Origin: Mycolicibacterium sp. BiH015
Lineage (GTDB): Bacteria; Actinomycetota; Actinomycetes; Mycobacteriales; Mycobacteriaceae
Length of the DNA stretch: 64,000 bases
Assembly: GCF_027706845.1 (NCBI RefSeq)
Contig: NZ_JAQGCZ010000002.1
Span: 558,001-622,000, forward strand
Direction of reading: 5' to 3'
In this document: positions 41,902 through 49,260 of the stretch, in pieces
Numbering within the stretch: position 1 is the stretch's first letter
Layout of the letters: each line of letters opens with the position of its first letter
Made by a program: the position numbers and the translations under genes
The notes under the pieces: model-generated
What the model saw: only the letters and a program-made list of their open reading frames with translations
Database searches by the model: none
Told to the model about the DNA's origin: nothing

Positions 41902-43506
41902 TCAGCCCAGTAGCAGCCGGGAGGCGGCGCGGTTGAGGCGCCGGCGAGGCCAGCCCACCGGTCCGTCAGCGGCCAGTGCCGCCCGTGCGGCGTTCCGTCC
42001 GCAGATGCCGTGGACACCACCACCGGGCGGAGCCGCGGCGCTACCCAGAAAGACATTGTCGAGCGGGGTTTGTGCCCGACCCTGTCCGGGCAGCGGACGG
42101 AAGATCAGCTGCTGAAACAGTTGCGAGGTGCCGCCATTCACGGCCCCCGCATGGAGATTGGCATCACTGCGCTCGAGATCCGATGGGCGTTGGATCACCT
42201 TTCCCACGATGTGATCGGTGACGCCTGGGGCGTGTCTCTCCAGCACGTCGTCTACGGCGTCGGCGAGCTTGTCGGCCGAGACGTCGTCAGACAGCCCCCG
42301 GGGAAGATGCGTGTAGGCCCACGCGCTTTCGGTTCCGGCAGGTGATCGGCTGGGGTCTGCCGTCGACATCTGGCCGAACAGGAGGAACGGATGCTGCGGC
42401 ACAGTGCCGGTGTTGAGATCGGCCATCCACCGGATGAGGCCGTCGTGGTCGGCCCCGAGGTGAACTGTGCCGGCCTGGGAAAGGCTTGCCGATCGCCACG
42501 GGATCGGCGAGTCGAGAGCATAGTTGATTTTGAGTACCGGGGTGTCCCACACGAACCGTTCGAGGTCGCGGTGGCGTTGCGGCAAGATGTCAGAAGGCAG
42601 CAGACGCTGATAGAGCTGCGGGGCCGACGTATCGGCGATGACGGCTCGGCGGCAACGGACGACGCCGCCGTCTGCGCATCGGACCGCGGTGGCGCGGTGT
42701 CCACTGACCGCGATCGCCGCGACCTCGCGGCCACACTCCACTCGTGCGCCTGCGGCGCCCGCGCGCCGGACCAAGGCTGCTGTGAGCTCGCCGGCGCCAC
42801 CGACCGGAACCGGGAACCCGCCGTCCTGGGCAAGCATCATCATCAGGTAGCCCATGACACCACTGCCCGGCGCGTCGACGGGCACATCGGCATGCATCGC
42901 GTTGCCGAGCACGAGCAGGCGCGCCCCATCACCGTCGAACAGGTGTCGTGCCAATTCCCCGGCGGGGAGAAGGAGGAGGTGTGCCAGCCGGACAGCATCG
43001 GCGGTGCCGATTCGGCGCAGCAGGCCCGCCGGTCCGCGCACCGGCGGGAACGGAGCGAACAATGTCTCCAGCAGCGGCTTCTTGATGCGCCGGAAGAGCT
43101 CGCACACCTCCATCCAGCGGTCACCGTCTCCGCGTTGTCGTCTGTCGAAATCGGCTGCGGTGCGTTCGATATCGCGGTAGATGACGGGTGCGTCCTCGTC
43201 CTCGTCCGAGCGGGCGTGGCCCACCACGGCAGGGGCGTGGGCCCACGCCAGGCCGTGGTCTTCCAGCGAAAGCGACTGCAGCGCAGGCGATGCCGTCGAC
43301 AGGGGATAGAAGGCGCTGTAGAGGTCACTGACGTAACCCGGCACCAGTTCTGCGCTCTTGACGGCGCCGCCGGGTCGGTCCTGCGCTTCCAGCACGACAA
43401 CGTCCCATCCGGCATCAGCCAGCAGCGCAGCGGCGACAAGCCCGTTGTGCCCGGCGCCGATGACGACGGCGTCGGCGGTGACGGTTCCGCCCGTGTCAGA
43501 CGTCAT
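41902..43506 (-). CDS. Phytoene-desaturase-like FAD-dependent oxidoreductase
   Basis: A 534-residue flavoprotein. The N-terminal dinucleotide-binding motif VIGAGHNGLVAAALLADAGWDVVVLEA with RPGGA and the C-terminal FAD segment NVFLGSAAAPPGGGVHGICGRNAAR define the CrtI-like/NAD(P)-FAD amine-oxidase group. The product could act on a carotenoid or another lipid. No other carotenoid gene is in the window. The start overlaps the upstream SRPBCC gene by 11 bp, so the pair is one operon, apparently under a SigF-like promoter. Confidence 0.88.
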   Translation of the reverse strand: MTSDTGGTVTADAVVIGAGHNGLVAAALLADAGWDVVVLEAQDRPGGAVKSAELVPGYVSDLYSAFYPLSTASPALQSLSLEDHGLAWAHAPAVVGHARSDEDEDAPVIYRDIERTAADFDRRQRGDGDRWMEVCELFRRIKKPLLETLFAPFPPVRGPAGLLRRIGTADAVRLAHLLLLPAGELARHLFDGDGARLLVLGNAMHADVPVDAPGSGVMGYLMMMLAQDGGFPVPVGGAGELTAALVRRAGAAGARVECGREVAAIAVSGHRATAVRCADGGVVRCRRAVIADTSAPQLYQRLLPSDILPQRHRDLERFVWDTPVLKINYALDSPIPWRSASLSQAGTVHLGADHDGLIRWMADLNTGTVPQHPFLLFGQMSTADPSRSPAGTESAWAYTHLPRGLSDDVSADKLADAVDDVLERHAPGVTDHIVGKVIQRPSDLERSDANLHAGAVNGGTSQLFQQLIFRPLPGQGRAQTPLDNVFLGSAAAPPGGGVHGICGRNAARAALAADGPVGWPRRRLNRAASRLLLG

Positions 43507-43972
43507 CGGAAGTGCGGCGTTCCGCCATCGCGGCGAGCCGCCATGTGGTCTCCCGGTTGCGCGGGAAGACCCCGGCCAGGGCGACGGAATCTGGCAACCA
43601 CTTCATCGGTACGGACACCGGAACCTCCGCCATCTCGATGATGCAGCCCCCACCGTCGGTGTCGTGCAGCCGCAGCGTGATTCGCGCTTTGCCGAACGGA
43701 CGTCCGTTGGCGATGAGTACCAGTTCGTATTCGGGAGTGCATGATTCGACGACGGTGCTGTCGTTGATCACCGCAGGCCATACCCCGATCGAATGGTGGA
43801 TTGTGGCTCCGGGCTGCGGCCAGTTGGGATCCACCGCTCGCATCCGGCTGTTGCCGACCACCCACTGGGAATAGGTCCAGCCGTCGGCCAGCACCTCCCA
43901 CACCCGTTGTCTCGACGCGGAGGTCTCCCTTCGCACGATCGGTGAGCTGGTGATCTCGTCAGGTTCTGCCAC
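43496..43972 (-). CDS. SRPBCC-family protein
   Basis: A 158-residue helix-grip protein starting at GTG 43972. RRETSASRQRVWEVLADGWTYSQWVVGN, YELVLIANGRPFGKARITLRLHD and GCIIEMAEV are typical SRPBCC segments. Such proteins bind hydrophobic ligands. Coupling by overlap to the desaturase-like gene suggests it may present or protect that enzyme's lipid substrate (inference). Confidence 0.87.
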   Translation of the reverse strand: MAEPDEITSSPIVRRETSASRQRVWEVLADGWTYSQWVVGNSRMRAVDPNWPQPGATIHHSIGVWPAVINDSTVVESCTPEYELVLIANGRPFGKARITLRLHDTDGGGCIIEMAEVPVSVPMKWLPDSVALAGVFPRNRETTWRLAAMAERRTSDDV

Positions 43973-43982
43973 TCGATGCGGC

Positions 43983-44006
43983 TACCCCGCCGTGCCTCGG
44001 ACAAAC
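43983..44006 (-). promoter_or_regulatory. SigF-like promoter of the SRPBCC/desaturase operon
   Basis: On the minus strand GTTT (44006-44003), a 15-bp spacer and GGGTA (43987-43983) match GTTT-N15-17-GGGTA. The GTG start at 43972 lies 10 bp downstream, the same geometry as at the GAF gene. Confidence 0.65.
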
Positions 44007-44074
44007 ACCTGGTTCCGCGCGCCGAGCGAATAACCTGTGACACGGCAAAGCGCATCTGCAATGGTGTCGTCGCC

Positions 44075-44285
44075 ATGACACACGGACTGCCCGCGTTGCT
44101 TGCCCAGATCGTTCCGCTGGCGGCCCTGGTTGCGTGGTCGCCGCCGTGTTCACCGCGGCACCGGAGCTGCTCAGCGGGTTCCAGTGGCCGGGGCGCGGGG
44201 TCCGCAAGTGGGTCAGGATCGGGCTGGGGGGTGCTGCTCATCCTGCTCGGGGCTACGCCGAGACGCAACGGGACTCGTCGGCGTC
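44075..44285 (+). pseudogene. Frame-disrupted small membrane protein (holin-like position)
   Basis: ATG 44075 opens MTHGLPALLAQIVPLAALVA, a hydrophobic segment. The protein-like sequence continues in a second frame (VVAAVFTAAPELLSGFQWPG, then KWVRIGLGG) and returns to the first frame as VLLILLGATPRRNG. Two compensating shifts would join these into a protein of about 70 residues with two or three membrane segments. It lies directly before an endolysin-like amidase. It may be a decayed gene or may contain sequence errors. The assignment is tentative. Confidence 0.4.
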
Positions 44286-44343
44286 TGGCGGGCGCCGTGA
44301 CCCGGTGCCGCCGACACGGTCGCCGCCGTGCTTCCATAGGTTC

Positions 44344-45189
44344 ATGCCACAGCCCGTCGGGTGGCGCGGCGACCCTGTCTGGCTGGCCGACGTCCTGCGT
44401 GCCGAGGGCCTCGACGTCACCGAGTTCCCCGGCTGGCGCGATCGCGGTCACGGCGATTTCAAAAATATTCGCGGCGTTATGGCACACCACACCGGCTCCG
44501 ACACCGCGAGCGCCGCGTCGATCGCCTACGGCCGTCCCGACCTTGCCGGGCCCCTCTCGCAGCTGCACATCGCCCGCGATGGCGCCGTGACTGTCGTCGC
44601 CGCCGGGGTGGCCTGGCACGCAGGTGTCGGCATGTATCCGTGGCTTCCCGCGAACATGGGCAACTGGCATACCATCGGCATCGAGTGTGCCAACTCCGGT
44701 ACCAATCCTTCTGCCCCGCACCGACGTAACTGGCCCGATGCCCAGTACTTCGCCCTGGTCGGCAGCTGTGCTGCTATCTGTCGCCGGCTTGGACAACCTG
44801 CGACGCGCGTGATCGGCCACAAGGAGTACGCAGGTCGCGCCCAGGGCAAATGGGATCCCGGCGCCATCGACATGGATCGGCTGCGCAGCGACATCGCCGC
44901 ACAGATTGGCGCCGTACCTGGCCGATCATCGCCGCGGCCGCCGGTGCCCGTCGGCGAATACGCCGACGTCCTGCTCTATCGAGGCTCGCGAGGGCTACAG
45001 GTCGCCGAGCTGCAGCGGCGACTCAAACGTGCTTATGCCGCCTACGCGGGCCACCTGGAGATCGACGGCGTCTTCGGGCTTGAGACCGAGGCTGCCGTAC
45101 GCGAATTTCAGCGTCGGACAACAGGATTGAGGGTAGACGGGATCGTCGGTCCGGCTACTGCGGCGGCGCTTCGATTGCAGCTTGTCTAG
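44344..45189 (+). CDS. N-acetylmuramoyl-L-alanine amidase with peptidoglycan-binding domain (Rv3594-like)
   Basis: A 281-residue protein. Residues about 1-180 are an Amidase_2 domain with RGVMAHHTGSD, the conserved LHIARDGAVTVVAAGVAWHAG and GHKEYAGRAQGKWDPG, which carry the predicted zinc and catalytic residues. Residues about 210-280 are a PG_binding_1 domain (RGSRGLQVAELQRRL, DGVFGLETEAAVREFQRR). It resembles M. tuberculosis Rv3594 and mycobacteriophage lysins. No signal peptide is visible, so export would need a holin-like route. Its stop shares CTAG with the convergent gene. Confidence 0.9.
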   Translation: MPQPVGWRGDPVWLADVLRAEGLDVTEFPGWRDRGHGDFKNIRGVMAHHTGSDTASAASIAYGRPDLAGPLSQLHIARDGAVTVVAAGVAWHAGVGMYPWLPANMGNWHTIGIECANSGTNPSAPHRRNWPDAQYFALVGSCAAICRRLGQPATRVIGHKEYAGRAQGKWDPGAIDMDRLRSDIAAQIGAVPGRSSPRPPVPVGEYADVLLYRGSRGLQVAELQRRLKRAYAAYAGHLEIDGVFGLETEAAVREFQRRTTGLRVDGIVGPATAAALRLQLV

Positions 45190-47447
45190 CCGGCGGCAGT
45201 GACCTCGACCGGAATGCCGTTGAGTGCGCCGTTGCCCGACGGCTCGTCGAGGAAATTCGGGGGCGAGAGGACGTTGGTGTTTGCCCCCGGCGAAGCGTTG
45301 GCGATGGTGAGCCGGGTTCCCGGCTTGCCGTGGCCCCATCCGTGTGGCATCGACACCACACCGGGTTTGATGGCCTCGGTGAGCTCGAGGGGCACCTCGA
45401 TGCATCCGCCGGCCGACCGGACGGCCACCAGATCCCCGTCGGTCAGACCTCGGCGGGCCGCGTCGGCTCTGTGCATCAGCAGCGTGCATCGGTCTCGGCC
45501 TTTCATCAGCGGCCCGACATTGTGCAGCCAGGAGTTGTTGGAGCGCAGATGCCGTCGGCTCACGAGCACGAGATCATCGGGCTCACGGGTGATGCGGCGT
45601 GCCAGCCGGGGCAGATCGTCGAGCAGGTACTGCGGCGCGAGCCGGATTTTGCCATCCGACGTGCCGAGAACCTCGGGTATCCGCGGGACCATGTGGCCGT
45701 AGTTGATGCCGTTCGGCGCTGCCTTGAGCTTCTCCAGCGTCAGCCCGTCGGGGTTCTGGCCGTAGCGGTCGCCGAACGGGCCGGTACGCAGTGTCAGATC
45801 CAGCGTGCGCTCGGGTCCTCCGGCCGCCAGATCGGTTCCCTCGTACTGCGCGCGGATCTCGGCGCCGTCGAGTCCCTGAGTGAAACACATGTAGTCGAAG
45901 AAGCCGTCGTCGATGGCGGCGACGTCGACGTCTTCGGCGGGGGTGCCGGTGCACAGCCCGGTCAGGCGGATGAGGATCTCCCATTCGTCGGGCGCGTCCG
46001 GGTCGGCTTTGGCGAACACGGGCGGCGAATAGTTCGCAATGCTGTTGATGGCGAAGTTGAGAATCAGGTCGTCGTGGTGGGGCTGCTCCAGAGGTGAGCA
46101 GCCGGGCAGGATGACGTCGGCGTGTCTCGTCGTCTCGTTGAGCCACAGGTCGATCGAGATCATCGCCTCGAGGCCGGGTAGCGCCTCGTCGAGCTTGTGT
46201 CCGGCGGGTGTGGACAGCACGGGATTGCCTGCCACGGTGATCAGCGCCTTGATCTGTCCTTCGCCCGGGGTGGCGATCTCCTCGGCCATGCACGACACCG
46301 GCACCTGACCGAGAACTTCTTTCGCGCCGCGCACGCGTGTGCGGTAGCGGCCGAACTCCGGCGCGCCGTCCTCGAGACCGGGCAAGGGTTGCAACGTCAT
46401 GGACCAGGCGGCCGGGGTGGGGAACATCGACCCACCCGGCACGTCGAAGTGACCCGTGAGGATGTTCACGACATCGACCAGCCAGCTCGCGAGGCTGCCG
46501 AACTCCTGGTTGCACGTGCCGATGCGCCCGTACACGACGGCGCGCGGCGTCTCTGCGAGCTCACGCGCCAGCGCCCGGATCCGGGCGGCGTCGATGCCGG
46601 TCGCTTCGGCAACCCGCTCGGGCGACCAGTCGGCCACGACGTCGCGCACCACCTCGACGCCGTCCAGGTATGGTTCCAGGCTCCCGAGGTTCGCCAGTCC
46701 CTCGTCGAACAGAGTGTGCGAGATGGCAAGCAGCAGAGCGGCGTCGGTGCCAGGAGTGATCGGTAACCACTCGTCGGCGCGATCCGCGGTCGCGGTCTTG
46801 ACGGGGTCGATGACGACGACCCTCCCGCGCTTGCGGATTGCGCCGATCAGCCCCATCACGTCGGGCGCAGCCAGCAGCGACCCCTGCGATGCGGCCGGGT
46901 TGGCGCCCATCACCACCAGAAGATCCGTGCGCTCGATGTCGGGGACGGGGAAGCTCCACCAACCGCCGTACATCAAATGCGAGGAAAGGTTTTTCGGCCA
47001 CTGGTCGACGGTGCCGGGGGAGTAGGTGACCGGCATCCCCGACAAGCCGAGAAGGATGCCGCTGTAGCGGGCCAGTGAAAACGAGTGCGCCAGAGGGTTG
47101 CCCGTGTAGGCGGTCACCGCACCGATGCCGTATTCGGCGATGACGGGTTGGAGCAGTTCGGTGCAGCGACGAAATGCCGTGTCCCAATCGACTTCGTGCC
47201 ATTCGCCGTCAACCTTGACCAGGGGGCGGCGGATTCGATCCGGATCCTCATGGAGCTCGCCGAGCGACGCGCCTTTGGGGCAGATGTGTCCGTGGCTCCA
47301 TGCGTCGTCCTTGTTGGGACGTATCCCGGCGACGTGTCCGTCCTGCACCCTGATCTCAAGACCGCACATCGCCTCGCAGAGTGGGCACGTGTACAGGTGC
47401 AGGCCGTCCTCGCCGACCGCAGCCAGCTGCCTGGTGTTTTCCGTCAT
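45186..47447 (-). CDS. Molybdopterin oxidoreductase with [4Fe-4S] domain (Rv0197-like)
   Basis: A 753-residue enzyme of the DMSO reductase superfamily. The N-terminal cluster motif is CPLCEAMCGLEI with HICPKG further on, and the molybdopterin-guanine-dinucleotide domains follow, ending with a C-terminal dinucleotide-binding part (SMPHGWGHGKPGTRL). No Tat motif is seen, so it is probably cytoplasmic. The substrate is unknown. It is divergent from a TetR regulator, an arrangement I recall for Rv0196/Rv0197 in M. tuberculosis. Confidence 0.9.
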   Translation of the reverse strand: MTENTRQLAAVGEDGLHLYTCPLCEAMCGLEIRVQDGHVAGIRPNKDDAWSHGHICPKGASLGELHEDPDRIRRPLVKVDGEWHEVDWDTAFRRCTELLQPVIAEYGIGAVTAYTGNPLAHSFSLARYSGILLGLSGMPVTYSPGTVDQWPKNLSSHLMYGGWWSFPVPDIERTDLLVVMGANPAASQGSLLAAPDVMGLIGAIRKRGRVVVIDPVKTATADRADEWLPITPGTDAALLLAISHTLFDEGLANLGSLEPYLDGVEVVRDVVADWSPERVAEATGIDAARIRALARELAETPRAVVYGRIGTCNQEFGSLASWLVDVVNILTGHFDVPGGSMFPTPAAWSMTLQPLPGLEDGAPEFGRYRTRVRGAKEVLGQVPVSCMAEEIATPGEGQIKALITVAGNPVLSTPAGHKLDEALPGLEAMISIDLWLNETTRHADVILPGCSPLEQPHHDDLILNFAINSIANYSPPVFAKADPDAPDEWEILIRLTGLCTGTPAEDVDVAAIDDGFFDYMCFTQGLDGAEIRAQYEGTDLAAGGPERTLDLTLRTGPFGDRYGQNPDGLTLEKLKAAPNGINYGHMVPRIPEVLGTSDGKIRLAPQYLLDDLPRLARRITREPDDLVLVSRRHLRSNNSWLHNVGPLMKGRDRCTLLMHRADAARRGLTDGDLVAVRSAGGCIEVPLELTEAIKPGVVSMPHGWGHGKPGTRLTIANASPGANTNVLSPPNFLDEPSGNGALNGIPVEVTAAG

Positions 47448-47450
47448 CTG

Positions 47451-47464
47451 ACCACCCTTGTGGT
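47451..47464. promoter_or_regulatory. Dyad ACCAC-N4-GTGGT upstream of the molybdoenzyme
   Basis: Five-base perfect arms lie 3 bp before the oxidoreductase ATG, in the gap shared with the divergent TetR gene. It could be part of the TetR operator, and it also contains the purine-rich ribosome-binding region of the oxidoreductase. Confidence 0.3.
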
Positions 47465-47532
47465 TACTGGCTGTATCGACAATTTGCTATGCCACACTGT
47501 AACGACGGTTTGCGAAGAAGGGAACGGCATCG

Positions 47533-48135
47533 GTGAACAAGGCTGGCCAGGCCCTGCCGGCCCGCAGGCACCACGGATCGCGTCGCGATCCGGCGATCAA
47601 CGACGCGGTTCTCGAAGCCACCCGCAAGCTGTTGGTGACGCGCGGATATTCGGCCACCTCCATCGACCTGATCGCCGCTACCGCAAAGGTGAGCCGTCCG
47701 GCCATCTACCGGCGCTGGCGCTCCAAGGCCCACCTCGTCCACGAAGCCGCGTTCCCCGATCTCGGCCCGACTCCGTGTGAGGAAGACATCACCGCCGAGA
47801 TCACCCGGCTGTGCCATGGGGCGTTGGTCATGTATGGCGATCCCGTTGTCCGCGAAGCGGTTCCGGGCCTACTGCACGACCTGCGGTTGGAGCCTGCCAT
47901 GCGCAAGCTCATCAACGACCGGCTGGAGGCGGCCGCACGGCGCCGGTTGGCAGGCCAACTCGCCGACGGGGTCGAGGACGGAACTGTACGCCCGTCGGTG
48001 GACGCCGACACCGTCATGGATGTCGTCGCCGGTGCTGCCTGGTACGCGGTGTGCGTCCGCAAGGTGACCGACGTCGAGACCGCCGCGCGTCAACTCGCCG
48101 ATCTCGTGCTGCGCGGTGTGCTCAGCGGCTCCTAG
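47533..48135 (+). CDS. TetR-family transcriptional regulator (Rv0196-like)
   Basis: A 200-residue repressor starting at GTG 47533. The helix-turn-helix is NDAVLEATRKLLVTRGYSATSIDLIAATAKVSRPAIYRRW (about residues 20-60), followed by a helical ligand domain. It is divergent from the molybdopterin oxidoreductase (85 bp gap) and probably controls it. Its TAG stop shares CTAG with the convergent epimerase gene. Confidence 0.9.
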   Translation: MNKAGQALPARRHHGSRRDPAINDAVLEATRKLLVTRGYSATSIDLIAATAKVSRPAIYRRWRSKAHLVHEAAFPDLGPTPCEEDITAEITRLCHGALVMYGDPVVREAVPGLLHDLRLEPAMRKLINDRLEAAARRRLAGQLADGVEDGTVRPSVDADTVMDVVAGAAWYAVCVRKVTDVETAARQLADLVLRGVLSGS

Positions 48136-49121
48136 AGGCGGCCGACCTGACGTAGGCCGTCGACCGTGTCGGCGATCGTCTCCGCGGGATCGCGCTGCGT
48201 GAGGCCGAAGTCGCGTTGGCTCGGCCCATCGTCGGAGGCGGGCATCTGCGTGTAGTACTGCATCGCCGCGGAATTGATCGGTGTCTCGAACGGCATGTAC
48301 GGACCCACGACGTCGAGCAGTCGACCGGCGCTGCGCAGCGCCACATCGGGGACGGGGATGACGACCAACGTCTGTCCGGCCGCGGTACCGATCATCGACG
48401 CCAATTCCGCCACCGAAACCCGCCGGCCGCCGGCCATGTAGCGACGTGGCCCCTGGCCAGGCTCGAGCAGTGCGACGTGCAGCTGCGCCAGGTCGCGGAC
48501 GTCGATGACGATCCACGCCGCGCTGCGGCCCGGCACACTGCGCATTTTCACCGCCGCCTCGACGCCTTCGGCGGCTTCACCGAACTGGTCACCGGCTGGC
48601 GGGCCCAGCACCATGCCGGGGTAGGTGATGTTGACGGGGGCGCCCCCGTCCTGGAGGCCACGCGCGTAGGCTTCCACGGCCGCCTTCGACCTGCCGTAGC
48701 CGTCGCTGCCGCCCACGACAGGCAGATCAGCATGGAGGACGTCGAGATCCGGGCGGAACAACGCCGTGAAGCTCGAGACATGCACGATGGGGTCGATGCC
48801 TGCGTGCGCAGCACCGCCCAGTACGTTGCGGGCTCCCTCGAGGTTGGTGTGCAGCATCTCGTCGGCGCGGTCCGGATCAGTGGAAACCATTGCCGCGCAA
48901 TGGATGACGGCGTCGCATCCATCGAGCGCGGTACGGGTCGCCTCGCCGTCGGCGATATCGCCGACCACGTAGTCGCTGATGTCTGCGCCGATCTCGGCGG
49001 CGCTGGTCTTGAGGCGGTCCGGATTGCGGACCAGGAAGCGGACCTGGTGTCCGGCATCCTGGGTCGCCTTCGCCGTCCATGCGCCGACAAAACCTGTGCC
49101 GCCCGTAATGAGTACTTTCAT
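48132..49121 (-). CDS. NAD(P)-dependent epimerase/dehydratase-family protein
   Basis: A 329-residue extended SDR protein. The Rossmann motif TGGTGFVGAWTA is at the N-terminus, and GDIADGEATRTALDGCDAVIHCAA, HVSSFTALF and GYGRSKAAVEAYARG (YxxxK) follow. ATG 49121 has GGAGGGCAG directly upstream. The substrate (sugar, sterol or flavonoid-like carbonyl) cannot be read from the sequence. It is divergent from the kinase fusion gene, with a 14-bp palindrome in the gap. Confidence 0.87.
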   Translation of the reverse strand: MKVLITGGTGFVGAWTAKATQDAGHQVRFLVRNPDRLKTSAAEIGADISDYVVGDIADGEATRTALDGCDAVIHCAAMVSTDPDRADEMLHTNLEGARNVLGGAAHAGIDPIVHVSSFTALFRPDLDVLHADLPVVGGSDGYGRSKAAVEAYARGLQDGGAPVNITYPGMVLGPPAGDQFGEAAEGVEAAVKMRSVPGRSAAWIVIDVRDLAQLHVALLEPGQGPRRYMAGGRRVSVAELASMIGTAAGQTLVVIPVPDVALRSAGRLLDVVGPYMPFETPINSAAMQYYTQMPASDDGPSQRDFGLTQRDPAETIADTVDGLRQVGRL

Positions 49122-49193
49122 CTGCCCTCCGCTCGACGCCGAGACGCAGGCTACCCGCAGCGGACGGTGTCGACACCCCTGGGCTGAGGTGAG

Positions 49194-49207
49194 TTGACGG
49201 CCGTCAA
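49194..49207. promoter_or_regulatory. Perfect 14-bp palindrome TTGACGGCCGTCAA
   Basis: It lies in the divergent region between the epimerase (start 49121) and kinase-fusion (start 49261) genes. TTGAC-N4-GTCAA is the shape of many TetR-family operators. The regulator is not known. The TetR encoded at 47533 is the nearest candidate. Confidence 0.4.
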
Positions 49208-49260
49208 GTAATTCCGCCGATGTGACTGTGAGCCGCGGTCTGCTGCTATACGTTGGCCGT

